DNA from: Sphagnum magellanicum
Lineage: Eukaryota; Streptophyta; Sphagnopsida; Sphagnales; Sphagnaceae
Reading direction: 5' to 3'
Length of the DNA stretch: 64,000 bases
Assembly: GCA_021904315.1 (NCBI GenBank)
Contig: CM038922.1
Span: forward strand, 15,165,347-15,229,346
Of the stretch, positions 1 through 11,705 are shown piece by piece. Made by a program: the position numbers and the translations under genes. How positions within the stretch are numbered: position 1 is the first letter of the stretch; each line of letters starts with the position of its first letter. The notes beneath the pieces are model-generated. The model made no database searches. It was given only the letters and a program-made list of their open reading frames with translations, and was not told the origin of the DNA.

Positions 1-1600
1 ATTTTTTTCCCTTGTTTGGTTTAAAGTTCTTTAAATTGCCCATGTTATTTGTGAGTTGTTGCTTTAATGTAAACGTTGTGAAACCAATAAGGGCAAGTTT
101 CTTACAATTATATATATGGTTTTTCTCCAACTAAAACATTGCCACACATTTATACCCACCAACATGTGGCGAATACGACAAAGGCATCAATAACCTATCA
201 CTAAGTGCATGGGATGGGCCATATAGATTGTAGTTTTAAAGAATGTTTTCCCTTAAATAATGATTAGGGTGTGGGTAGGATTTTATGTAATGCACATTTT
301 TTACACAATTTTATAGACTTGGCAATTTCCATCCACCTTTTGTGTACATAAAGGCTAAGGTTTGCATTTGAGAACATCATCCCCTATGACATCTTGATGT
401 ATGTAAAACAACTTTGACTTTTGATAAACATTTTTGTCATAAGCTCCAAATCATTTTTTATTGTTCCATTACAATTTCACATCTACAACCTTCAACCAAG
501 ATCAGGTGGTTTTCATAGGTTCCCATATATGAATAAAATTTTAATCATGAAAAAATAAAAGTTTTGTCAAGAAATAGAGGTTTAATCAACATGTATACAT
601 GTTTTAGCCCAAAAGAAAAAATAAATTATAAAGAGATAAATGATAAATGTTGAACCATGAAAAAAATAAAAGTTTTGTTGAAAGGTAGAAGTTTAACCAA
701 GAAATTTTTAAAAATTGTTACGAATAAAAGGTTAATCAAGAAAAGATAAAATTTTTGCCAAAAATATATTTAAAAAATAAATAAAAAGATGTTTAGCCAA
801 AAAAAAAGTTACAAAGTTTTGTCAAGAAATAAAAGTTTAACCAAAAAAAGATAGAAGGTAGGTAGGAAGCAGGGTTGATTGTTAGTTGGTAGGAAGTGCC
901 AAGATGTAGGTCAACACAGTAGCTAGGTCAATAGGGTAACTAGGTGACACGGTAGTATGAAAATTAGGATTGAAACAGAAACAGCCAAAGAAAGAAAAAA
1001 AAAGAAAAAAAGGTCAAAGCCAGCAGCTAAACAAGGTTGACTATGGTACAATGTTGGCTAAAGCAGGGTGAGGAGCTGGACGGAAAAATCCAGCCCATCA
1101 TATTGACAGAATGGCCAACTGGTACATTGGTGGGTGCTGGTTCACTCTGGTCCAGCCAGGTGTTCATAGGTGGAACCAAAACAAGTCCCACCAGGCCCCT
1201 CACATATGGCATAAGTATCCTAAGCTTGGTAGGGCCTGCAATATCTAGAGCACCCAAATGTTGTAGTAGTAGTACCTGGGCCAGTTTGACACATGTTTGT
1301 CAAATAGTTAATTATTAATTTTGAGGGTTCCATTTAGACAAATGATATATTCCCAAATATTTCATCAGATTCTTTATTTTCCTTCAAAAAAAAAATTTCT
1401 CGGAAAAAGTGTTTTCAGAAAATTTCAACATTTCTGAAAAAATATAATTAGTGTTGAAATGGCCCAGATACTATGGTAATTGCTAACTTCAAACATGAAG
1501 AATTAGTAGAATCAACAAGAATTTATGGTGCGTATATGGCAATATTTTGTGGGTAATTAGGTTTTAAGGAACCCTAAAGTTTTCTTTTCTTGTATTTTCT
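1..1600. other. AT-rich intergenic DNA with a GTTTAACCAA-type repeat tract
   Basis: No gene is supported here. Between about 540 and 860 the words AAAAGTTTTGTCAAGAAAT and GTTTAACCAA recur in degenerate form, giving a low-complexity tract. The same GTTTAACCAA word is common at 7.93-8.42 kb. The stretch 1030-1320 is less AT-rich and open on both strands for 76 to 93 codons, but neither product resembles a known protein. A piece of about 36 bases at 1128-1165 is present inverted near 3868-3903. Confidence 0.6.
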
Positions 1601-2470
1601 TTTGTGATGGGTGTATTTGATTGGCCATCACCAAAAAAATAAATTATCAAGCTTTGAACAATCCCAAAATAGATATGTTGTAATCTCCTCTTTAGGCTGC
1701 TTCTATAAATTAGAACAGTAGAACTTATGGCAAAGGATATGGTATAAAGAGAGGAGCTATTGGGAGCCCATTGGGATTTCATGGGAACACATTGATTTCA
1801 ACAAAAAAATTCCAACATCTACACCCTCATCCAAAAGAAAAAAAACCCAGGCCCCCCTGGGTGCATGCTGCCTCACTTTATTGGCTGAAAGAATTTTTTT
1901 GCCTACATGTGTTCTTTGCCATTTTTGGCCTAGGGTAATGGCAGGGGCATGAACTATGGGTGAAAATTGAAAGTAAATAAGAACACCTCTCCTATTCATT
2001 AGATGAAGTGCCTCCCAAGTTGCAATGAGCGAATTTGATTGGCCCATCACTCAAAAAAAATGAAACTATGGAGGCTCCCCAAAATAGAAGGTTCTAGTTT
2101 GAAGTATAGAAATCCTCCCCTTTGGCCCGGATATATAGGTGAAAGAAGGACAACATTTGCCAAAGCATATGGGATAAAAGTGAGGTGCTATGGAAGACAT
2201 GTTGGGGAACACATTGGGAACTTGGGTTGAGAATGTGATGGGAACCCATTGGGAACACAATGGTAACATGATGGGAGCCCATTAGGAACAGAATGGAAAC
2301 ACATTGGGAACCAGGGAAAAATGAAAAAAAATCCTTTTCCCCTGCCCCCTACCCCGCAAAACTTAAAAGGAAAAGAAAGCAAGCCACCTTGAGTGCATGC
2401 TTGGGCCTTCCCATTGGCTGCATGAAATTTCTCTACCCAGAAGAGTTTGACACTATTTTTGGCGTGGGCT
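1600..2470. repeat. Roughly 420-base tandem repeat, two decayed units (repeat family B)
   Basis: Two diverged units lie head to tail. TTTGATTGGCC at 1617 recurs at 2034, an offset of 417. Further matches in the same order are CCCAAAATAGA, GGCAAAGGATATGG against GCCAAAGCATATGG, GTGCATGCT at 1861 against 2393, and ATTGGCTG. The second unit is expanded by a small minisatellite of the type CATTGGGAAC at about 2205-2313. A third copy lies inverted at 26.4-26.72 kb. No coding capacity is recognisable, so this looks like a non-autonomous or badly decayed mobile element. Confidence 0.7.
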
Positions 2471-3940
2471 AAAAGCCCGTGCAAAGAACACCTGGTAAGG
2501 TTAGTGCAATGGGAGGTGACAAAAGCAGTTGTTCGAAGTTCTACAACCCCCAATTGCAGACTATGTTCAACGTACTTTGTTGTCCAGCCTCACCTTTTAT
2601 CCCCCATTACTACTATAGGTTGCTCGAACGAATATTGCAAAGTGTATTTGGCCCTTTCCATCTGGAGCTTTACTTTTGTCCTTGACAAAGATCTTGTGAA
2701 CCACTTTGGTCCATAGGTATATATATAGGCACCTGGGACATGCAACAAACGAGAAAGAAAGGAGCAAGGTGAGTGGTGATGACACTAAAGCAAGGGAAGG
2801 AAGGAAAACTACTGGATCATGTTGTGGATCAACAATCCTCCTCTTGCTTTTGGTATGACTATTACTACTATTGGTCGACTTGGCACCATTCCTTTCCATA
2901 CTAGCTTTTTCACACACACACATACACATTGCGGTGGGGGGAGGGGAGGGGTGAACCTTGTCTTCTTTGTCTGCCTTCTAGAACGTGATTTTTTCTTCAC
3001 TTTTGTATGGCATTCAACACAAATAAATCCCTAAAATGGTGCATAGCATCTTTGTTCCTTGTTGGCAAAATGGGCGACCATTTTGGGTGCAAACCCACCA
3101 TTTCGCTACTGAAGAAACACGAGATTTTTCGAGCATTGTGACGCGTTGTGTGGCATATCTGTTGTCAAAATCACCACCCACGTGCCCATCCTTCAAAGGC
3201 ATGTAAAAGGGAAAACTAACAAGAAGGTTCTATAAAAGTGGGCAATATTGATTAAAATTTTTCATTCATAGTGGATCATTGGTTTATGCCAAAAATAAAA
3301 TCATGATCACAAAATTATAGTGATATTAACAAATGCCTATACAAAATAATCAAACAAATGAATAGCCAAAGAGTTAAAAATTGAATGGCATATCAACTGG
3401 CCATGACTAAAATAGGTACTTGTAATTCTAGCAAGTATGGTGATTTAAGAAATAAGATTCTTGAAGCAAAGTGTTTTGACCTAGTTGGAGCTTGATTTTT
3501 AATTATTTTAATTATTATAATTATCTTATACATTAAAGCTACATGGGTTTTGTTTTCTGTGTCAGTTAAACTGCCCGGACCTTTGTGCCAGGTTCACACT
3601 AGTTATTATTGATAGATGATGGCATAGTTTTCATACTTGAGATACTTGGATGTGAGTATTGTGATGTGGAATAACTTAGAAATGGGTTGTAGGGATTGGC
3701 AGTTTTTTGACGTTTGGTATGGACTGCCAAACTACCTACCAATGTCAGTGGACTTTCTGTTTGGACTACACGGAAACCTGGACTACCCGACAAGACATCT
3801 TCAGACCCAGGACATGCCCTTTCCCCACCAAGAAATGTACTTGACTCTAGAGTAGTTCACTCTGTGGATGTGGGCCAGAGTGAACCCATCATCACCCACC
3901 AATGCAACATGCAAGATGGATGTGGTGTGTAGACAGGAAA
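2471..3940. other. Intergenic, no gene seen
   Basis: Reading frames of up to 110 codons occur on both strands at 2447-3034, but they overlap each other and match no family I know. A TATATATATA stretch sits at about 2717. I see no exon-like run with splice sites. The segment 3640-3930 is open in two frames, also without recognisable product. Confidence 0.5.
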
Positions 3941-3941
3941 C

Positions 3942-4386
3942 TTTTTTTCATTTCAGTCCTGTCCAATAGTTAACCATGGTGATGAGCTATGTACTACTAC
4001 CCAGCCACGTGTAGTTTACCTACCTAGTAGGCATGAAGTGCTTTACCTACTTACCAACCTACCTAGTAATCGCTTGCATTCCTTACCTTTTTTCATTTCA
4101 GTCCTGTCCAATAGTTAACCATGGTGATGAGCTATATACTACTACCCAGCCACGTGTAGTTTACCTACCTAGTAGGCATGAAGTGCTTTACCTACTTACC
4201 AACCTACCTAGTAATCGCTTGCATTCCTTACCTTTTTTCATTTCAGTCCTGTCCCATAGCTAACCATGGTGATTAGCTGTGTACTACCCAGCCACATGTA
4301 GTCTACCTACCTAGTAGGCATGAGGACACTGCCCTACCTACATACCGACCTACCTAGTAATCACTTGCATTCCTTACCTACTGAAC
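3942..4386. repeat. Tandem repeat, 145-base unit, three copies
   Basis: TTTCAGTCCTGTCC starts at 3951, 4096 and 4241, a constant period of 145. Copies one and two are almost identical, and copy three carries more changes and a shortened ACTACC run. Each unit contains CCACGTG, the words CCTACCTAGTAGGCATGA and ACCTACCTAGTAATC, and a pyrimidine-rich TTTTTTCATTTCAG. A 76-codon frame running through the array only reflects 145 not being a multiple of 3. A truncated inverted relative lies at about 25.44-25.54 kb. Confidence 0.9.
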
Positions 4387-4689
4387 TATGGGTCTCGCCC
4401 ATTTCGTAGGTACATAAGTAATAACCTAAGCAGTGTGCAGTGGAGATAGGAGGCTGTACAGGATAGGTTACCAAGGTTGAACCTAAGGTTTGAACTTTAT
4501 TGGAATTGGCAAACCTTGGTGCTCACCATATGAGCTTACAGTTTAAAATTGGATGAAGAAAAGTCAAAACATGCTGATTTGGCTCAGCAAAATGGTTTTG
4601 GCCCAGCATTTTTTCCCATAGCATGCTGACGCTGGTAACAGGCGCTGCACTCGTGTGCATGGGCAAAAGAAGGGCTATTGCTCATCGGC
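4387..4689. other. Intergenic, no gene seen
   Basis: Unique-looking sequence with no supported gene, structural RNA or repeat. Confidence 0.4.
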
Positions 4690-5460
4690 TAGTGACTCTT
4701 CCTATGGATATTTACACTAGGGCTATTATGGTTATGGCTATTGTTTGTTGGTTTTGTCCATAGGGAAGAGCTTGCGCATCTGTGCTGGATTTGGGGATAA
4801 AATTTTGGCTCAAGCTTGAATCACTGTGTGAGTGACATGTGGACATTCATTTGCTCATATAAGATGGATGGGCAGTTTCCATCATGCATCTAGATGAAAA
4901 ATTCTACATCCAATATTGAAAGTTTTTGGTTTAACTTGGAACTCACCATACGAGGCAGCGTCATGACGTGATGAGTTGCTTGTTGATATGGCTATTGGTT
5001 ACTAGCTCTGGATAAATGCAGTAAGGCTAATATGGCTATGGTTATTGGGTATGTATAAGGCCATTGCTTGTGGCCATGGCTATTGCCTATGTCCTATGGC
5101 TATTGGTTGTTGCCTTTTTGCTATGGTTATTGCCTATGGCTATTGACTATTGGTTATTGCTCTTGGCAATGGCTATTGGCTACAACCTATGGATATTTAC
5201 ACAATGGGTTATTATGGAAAAAAGTTATTGGCTATGGTTATTGCCCATGGTTATTGGTTATTGGCTATTGGCTATTACTTATGGTTATTTCCTATGGCTA
5301 TTGGCTATGGCTATTCGCTACTAACTATGGATATTTACACAATGGGTTATTATGCTTACAACTATTGGCTATGGATAAAGGTATTGGCTATCGCTTATCA
5401 CCTATGGCTATTGGTTATTCATATTGGCTATTGGTTATTTTAGAGTTTGATTTTTAGGCT
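4690..5460. repeat. Degenerate minisatellite built on GGCTATTGGTTATT
   Basis: The words GGCTATTGG, GGTTATTG, CCTATGG and TTATGG repeat at 6 to 18 base spacing, densest at 5040-5440. A longer piece, ATGGATATTTACACAATGGGTTATTATG, occurs at about 5188 and again at 5326, and an earlier relative sits near 4703. The open frames of 86 to 129 codons here encode monotonous Trp/Leu/Tyr/Gly strings and are by-products of the repeat. Confidence 0.8.
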
Positions 5461-6285
5461 TTAGCTTTTTATTTTCTAGGGTTTAGTGGTTGGGCTTCCA
5501 AAGGTTACATATTAAGGTTTAAGTGCCAAGGTTTTAGTGTTTCATTTTTGGAATATAAATTTGGGCCTTTTATGGTTTGGTTTGCTGAGTTATATATAGC
5601 GCTATGGGGCCTAGAACTATGGGGGCCTAAACATATGAGATTAAGGCACTAGTGATGAATAACATTTTTGGATTAAAGTTTAAGGTGGGTAATATGGATT
5701 CAAACTAATGATGCAACTATGTTTAAAAATGTAGTTTTAAGGTTTTGTTTTATGTGTATGTAAAATGATGGGAAAAAAAAATCAGCCCCAAAAGGGTGAA
5801 CTTAGGTGTAGGCCAAGTAAAATGCAAAATTTTAGAATGTAGCTTAAGGATTCTCATGAGGGCTATATTAGAAGAACCCCTTCCAAACATTTCTCTTTTC
5901 ATTTTCATTTGAGACCAAAGATGTCTTCCTCAAGTGAGAGTCGTGCCTTCTCTTCTAATATTGATGATTTTATATTTATGTCAAGTGATGAGGAGATATT
6001 GGAGGATATGGACCAAGAGGACATGGTTATTTTTCATTGCATGGTGATTGTTTCCAATTCTCATGATTTTTTCAATTCACATGAGATTTAAAAGGGGTAG
6101 GGCAATTATGGACCCAATAGTTGGTGTTTGAAATGTTTCAATTACAATGTGAGCCACACCGCATCTATTCATGACTTTGACCAACTTCACCTTGGTGGAG
6201 TTTGATGAATTTACATATCTATCAGTTCCCATAATTCTGACCCATGCATGATCTACAAGTGAAGTTTTAATTTCATCTTTAGAAA
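5461..6285. other. Intergenic, no gene seen
   Basis: Contains TAGGGTTTAG-like words near 5476-5490 that may be an outlying copy of the telomere-motif repeat that follows. A 60-codon acidic open frame at 5909-6091 (rich in Ser, Asp and Glu) has no recognisable family and no splice context, so I do not call it. Confidence 0.4.
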
Positions 6286-6840
6286 TAAGGTTTAGGGTTT
6301 GATTTTTTTTTGTTTTCAATTTTTCATTTCAAGGTTAAAGTGTAGGGTTTTTAGGGTCTGTAGGGTCTGTTTTTAGGGTTAGGGTTTAAGTTTAGGGTCT
6401 AAACTTTTTTTTTGCTTTCTCTTTTATCATTTCGGCTTTAAGGTCTAGGGTTTTTAGGGTCTGTTTTTAGGTTTGAGGTTTAATTTTCTTTTTTGATTTC
6501 AATTTTTCTCCTTTCAAGTTGAACATGTAGGGTTTTTAGGGTCCTTTTAGGGTTAGGGTTTAAGATTAGGGTTTGACTTTCTTTCTTGCTTTTTATTTTT
6601 TCATTTAGGGTCTAAGGTCTATGGTTTTTAGGGTCAGTTTTAGGTTTAAGTTTAAGATTAAGGTATAATTTTTATTTATTTTTAATTTCTTCATTTAGGG
6701 TGGAAGGTCTAGGGTGTTTCGGGTTTGTTTTTAAAGATAAGGCTTAAGGATTAGGTTTTAATTTTCCTTTTTTTAAAATTTCTTAATTTAAGGTTTAAGT
6801 TCTACGGTTATTTAGGTGTGATTTTCTTTTTATGTTGTTT
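6286..6840. repeat. Roughly 90-base tandem repeat carrying telomere-type TTTAGGG motifs, six copies
   Basis: Each unit has a T-rich half (TTTTCAATTTTTCATTT-like) followed by TCTAGGGTTTTTAGGGTCTG and TTAGGGTTAGGGTTTAAG. The anchor TAGGGTTTTTAGG or its decayed form starts at about 6343, 6446, 6528, 6620, 6710 and 6803, giving spacings of 103, 82, 92, 90 and 93. The first three copies hold the cleanest TTTAGGG words and the last copies are strongly decayed. This is an interstitial, telomere-related satellite rather than a chromosome end, because ordinary sequence lies on both sides. Confidence 0.8.
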
Positions 6841-7929
6841 AAAATTTGGTTTAAGGATGAAACCTAACCTTGTGTTTTAACATAATGAAAAAGACCAATT
6901 GTGTTAGGCAAGCCATGCAAATTAACACCAAAATGTATGTTGAACTACATATTATATATGAAACATGACAATGTCATGCTATATGACACCTTCATGTGGA
7001 ATTGGTTAAATTTTATTTTGTGTGATGATCTAATTTTCATTATATCATACATTAATGATGCAATTGCAAATGAAATCCATTGGCCAACACTTTAATAGAG
7101 AGTTGCCCTAAGTTCATAATTACAAGAATTACCATGGTGTATTAAGTTCATACACTAAAAAAATTATTGTATTATGCAATCATTCAATTTATAACTATAT
7201 GCAACTAATTGCCATTTGCAATTATGTTTTCTCAATTTTACAATTGATCACCATTCTTTTCAATTTATTACTATTATTGCAAATATGGTGCAACTAATTT
7301 GTGACTATTAAGTTTTCCATCTTTCCATGTTGACTAACTTTTTGGGCTTTTAATCCAAGAAGAGTCCTTTATATCAAATTAATTACAAAAATAGTCACTA
7401 TTTGGTTACCTCTATTTTATGTACTTATACTTTTAATCTACATTGTGGTGTTTTGAAATATATAGTAGATACTTATAAATTACATTGCATTTAGAGCATG
7501 TCAAATATACATTATATTGTGGGTGGGTTAGGTAGGATAGAAAATCAAATAAATAAATAGGTAATTAACTTGAATTCATTATTCAATCATCAAGTTATGT
7601 ACATAAGAAAATAATATTATTAATTATCAACTATATACTATACTCGATACGTAATATTTAGTGTTAATAAAAATTTAAATAATATTCACAACATTAATAA
7701 TTTATACTTATAATAATAATGTCATCATTATTATTTAGAAATTATTATTTTAAATAATTTATTAATTAATAATTTAAAATAATTAATTGCTCATAAATCA
7801 TTATCTAGTTATTTCATTATTAGTTATTTGACTATTAGTAATTAATAAATATAATTGATATCTAATAGCTAATACTAATAAATAATAAAATTTTATTAAT
7901 TATTAATGAATTTTAGTTCACCAAGGTTT
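6841..7929. other. Very AT-rich intergenic DNA
   Basis: Dominated by TAATAATTATTA-type sequence at 7600-7900. No gene, RNA or clear repeat unit is supported. Confidence 0.5.
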
Positions 7930-8425
7930 TAAGAAAATTAATTTTGTCATATTTTCAATTTGCCAATGCTTAATCCATGTTTTAACAAATTTTAATTAGG
8001 TTTAACCAATTTCTAATTAAATTTTATTTCAACCAATATTTAGCCAAGTTTTAGCCAAGTCAAATGTTTTTTTAATTAATTTTTAACAAAATTTCAATTT
8101 AATGAAGGTTTACCCACTTTCACCTACATTTTAGACAAAATATTTTTAACCCTAAATTTAACTAATTTTTAAAATTTAGCTATGTGTTAACAAATGTTTA
8201 ACCAATTTTTACCCAAATTTTCACCAAGTTTAAATTTAACCAAATTTTTGTTCAACTAATGTTTTGCCAAGTTTTTGATTAGTCAATGTTTAACCAAATT
8301 TTAATTAAAATTTAATTTAACCAATGTTTTGCCAATTTTTTTGTTTAGCCAATGTTTGGCCATAGTTTGGCCAATGTTTTGTTAATATTTTTATCAAGTT
8401 TTAGTTTAGCTAAGGTTTAACCTAG
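7930..8425. repeat. Degenerate AACCAATTTT / AACCAAGTTTT tract
   Basis: Words such as TTTAACCAATTTT, TTTAGCCAAGTTTT and TTTGGCCAATG recur every 15 to 30 bases for nearly 500 bases without a fixed period. It is related in word content to the tract at 540-860. There is no coding potential. Confidence 0.6.
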
Positions 8426-8429
8426 GTCT

Positions 8430-9140
8430 AGGAATAAATGCCATGTTGGCCTAACCTAGGTGCAACATATGCTATTTAATAGGTTAAATTAATAAATAGG
8501 TAGTAATTGGTGGGTGGAATAGGTAGTAGGTTAAGTTAATTAATAGGTAGTACTTTGAGTTAATTAAGTTAATAGGCTAGGAAGATAGGTCAATAGGTTA
8601 GGTGGGTATGTAAATATTTAGGTAGGTAGGTAGGTATGTACGTATTTATGATAATTAAGTAGGTAGATAATTAATAAAACAAGTTTTTAATAAGTAGGTA
8701 GGTAAAGCCTAAGTTGGTAGTTTTTTTTTTTAAAGGATCTTATTTGAATTTGGGATTAAAAAATTTGTTGTGCACATTTACTTATATAATTTGCAACACT
8801 AGAAAGGAAGACAAAAAATATGGGATAAATTTTTGGAATTGCAAATTAGTTTGCAACTAGGTTAACTATCCCATATTTTTTGTCTTCCATTTCAATCTTA
8901 GAACTATATAAGAAGTGCACTTGAAACATTGAAAACATAAACAATATTAAAAAGAACATGCCATTTGGGATGAACTAATAAAAAGTTTTAACCTTTTTAG
9001 GTTAAGCATAAAATTCAATTAAAAAACCTACTTACCTACCTACTTCCTATTTACCAACATACCTACATATTTACTTATATACCTACCTATGTACCTTTTA
9101 CCTACCTACCTACCCACATACATACCAAGTTACCTACATA
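8430..9140. mobile_element. Foldback element with long inverted arms (family A, copy 1)
   Basis: The centre is a perfect 22-base inverted repeat, 8806-8827 against 8867-8888, separated by 39 bases. The loop contains a further small palindrome at 8839-8856 (TTGCAAA and TTTGCAA arms). Outward the arms continue as imperfect inverted repeats, for example GTGCACATTTACTTATATAA on the left against TTATATAG-AAGTGCAC-like sequence on the right. They end in AGGTAGGT-rich DNA on the left (8.56-8.72 kb) and CCTACCTACC-rich DNA on the right (9.02-9.13 kb). The structure resembles a MITE or foldback transposon without coding sequence. Related copies occur at 18.83-19.30 and 58.78-59.11 kb. Confidence 0.7.
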
Positions 9141-10855
9141 AATTGATTTTTAAAAAATCCCTTATACCAAGTGGCAAATTTTGATTGCACCAAATGGCAA
9201 TATGTGAATGGGCTATATTTTAGTTGCAAAGATGGGGATTAATTACAAATTACATACGAATGGTCAAGGGATGAAATTATATATGTTGACCATATATATC
9301 ATCCATGTGGAATGCATTTACATCATGATAAGTTATCATTGACAACAATAGATGTGATTTCACTTATGCAACTAATGGATTTTTTTGTCACAAATGTTGA
9401 TTGTAACTTTTTTATAATTGCAAATTACAATCACACATTGACATTTTTCTTCTAATGATTTAGCACCTTGATTGAGATTCAAAAACCTTAAAACAATGAG
9501 GCACACGAGACTTGGTTCAATGTTTGGAAAAAAATGAACAAAATAATCATTTTGGACCACCATGTACTATTCATATACATAGATGTTAGTTAACTTAGGT
9601 CATATCATAATGTAAGCATTTTACAACATTCCAACATCTACTAAAATTAATGTCAACATTTCATCCATGGAGATGATTATTTTGAATATCTTTTGGGAAA
9701 TTCACAATTCATAGGTGAAGAAATGTTCATTATGCATGGGATAGGGTGACATGAACTTGCCCTAGATGCATACCATGATACAATGTGAACATCCAACAAA
9801 ATGCATGTAAGTTTTAGAATCCACGTGGAGTGGAGGATTAGTGGGTTGAAAAGAAAAGAAAAATGTTTTATGAAAAGGTTGGATTCTTTGACCAAACCAA
9901 AATATACACATTTGATCAAAGCTCCAACTCTCTTCACTAATTTCTTACACATGAGATGTATGGATTTCACTTATGAAGTGGTTGGGGACCAAAATCATGA
10001 TCCAACCACACATGGCTAATAAAGGGACTTTTAACTACAAGTCCAAATTGTTTTAACCTTTGATTTAAACTCTTATTATGATATGACACCTAAATGTTTT
10101 ATTACCTTCATATTACTGATATTTCCTTATCTTTTAGTTCATTCTTGATTTGCACATTTCATGCCATAAAAACATCTTAGATTTTAAATGTGGAAACAAT
10201 ACATCTTTTCATTTTTTCATCTACATAAGAAATTTTCATCCTACTGATAGGTGTTTCATATGTGTTTTCATCCTATTTATACATGTTTCATACATGTTTT
10301 AAACGCATGACATTCATGTGCAAAAAATAAGAACCCATGAAAAAACAAATTTCACATAGTTTCGATTACTAAATTGTGGGATGAGAAGTTTGTGATAGCG
10401 CTTTGTTCATAACCATGAAGACTACAAGGAATCATGGCCATATCAACCCATGTGTTTACAACTTGTGTCTAATGCAACCATTTTTGTGATTATTATTTCA
10501 ATTATCCTCCACATGGCACCATGGCAAATAATGATTTGTAATCACATATTTGATTACAAACTGGTTTTAAGTTATAAATGTGACTAATGTTGGGCTGGAT
10601 GAAAATGTGAAGATGACAAATGTTGGTTCAAGGATGAAAATGAAAATGAAAATTTCATTCATTTCATTCACAACTAGTGGTGTTAAAAAAAATGAAAAAT
10701 TAATTATTTTCAAGACTCATGGTAATGTGGTTCATATGTGCTTAAACAAAATGTAACATCTTATTCAATTTGAATTATGATTATATATCATAGTTGCAAA
10801 TGTGCATGTGTTAATGGTTAGTTAATGCATGTAATATGTCATGTTTAAATAATTA
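9141..10855. other. Intergenic, no gene seen
   Basis: AT-rich DNA. Two overlapping opposite-strand frames of 97 and 72 codons at 9677-10019 are shadows of each other and match nothing I know. No splice-consistent gene is visible. Confidence 0.5.
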
Positions 10856-11705
10856 AGCAACCCTTATGTACCCTAGATATTTTACATAGCCTTTTGGTAG
10901 GCCCTTAGGTACCTTAGGTAATTCTTAAGTAGCCTAGGTAGCTTATACTACGTTAGATAGCCCCTACATACCCTAGGTAACCTAAGGTACCCCTAGGTAA
11001 GCCCCTAGGTACCATAATTAATCTAGGAAACCCCTAGGGAGTCCTTGGGTAGGGTAATTAACCTAGGCAAACCATCCATACCCTAGTTAATCTATATAAC
11101 CCCCAAGAATGAGGTTAGGTATCCTAGTTAATCTAAGAGGACCCTAGGTGGCCCAAATAGCCAAAGTAGCTTTTAAATATCTTAGATAACCATTAGGTAG
11201 GCCCCTACCTACCCTAGGTAGCCTAAAGAACATCTTGGTAGGTTTTAGGTAGCATAGCAATCCCTAAGTAGCCTTTAAATAGCCTAGGTAGCATGTGCAA
11301 CCCCTTGGTAGGCCCCTAAATAGTCCATGTACTTAGCTTTTAAGTACACTAAATAACCTAGGTAAGCCCTAGTTAACCCCTACACACTTTAAGTAACTTA
11401 AGCAACCCCTAGGTAAGCCTTTAAATAATCAATCTATGTAGCTTTTAAGTAGCTTAAACAATCTAGGTAGCTTTAAGTAGCCCCTAGATATCCTAGATAC
11501 CCTAAGCAAACCCTTGATAACCCCTAATTAGCCCCTAAGTACATTGTTTAAATAACCCTAGTACCCTAGGTAGCTTAAACAACCTTAGGTACTTTAGGTA
11601 GTCTAAACAACTATTAGGTAGCATGGGTATCACCTAGGTAACCCCTAAGTATATTAAGTAGCCCTAAGGTAGGACATTAGGTAATTTACATAACATAGGG
11701 TAGCT
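10856..11705. repeat. CCTAGG-rich simple array, about 850 bases
   Basis: The words CCCTAGGTA, ACCCTAGGTAGCCTAA and AACCCCTAGGTAAG recur dozens of times with irregular 10 to 25 base spacing. The palindromic core CCTAGG allows local pairing within either strand. No reading frame of note crosses the array. Confidence 0.8.

Noticed and set aside
4033..4263. 76-codon frame that repeats its own peptide
   Set aside because: It is a translation of the 145-base tandem repeat; copies shift frame because 145 is not a multiple of 3.
3942..4386. A CRISPR-like array
   Set aside because: The repeats are contiguous 145-base units without unique spacers, in nuclear plant DNA.
5064..5457. Open frames of 86 to 129 codons in three overlapping frames, hydrophobic and Trp/Tyr-rich
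   Set aside because: They arise from a short repeated word with no stop codons in several frames; the products are monotonous and carry no domain.
6286..6840. A true telomere
   Set aside because: Units are about 90 bases with T-rich spacers, the telomere words are degenerate, and ordinary sequence continues on both sides.
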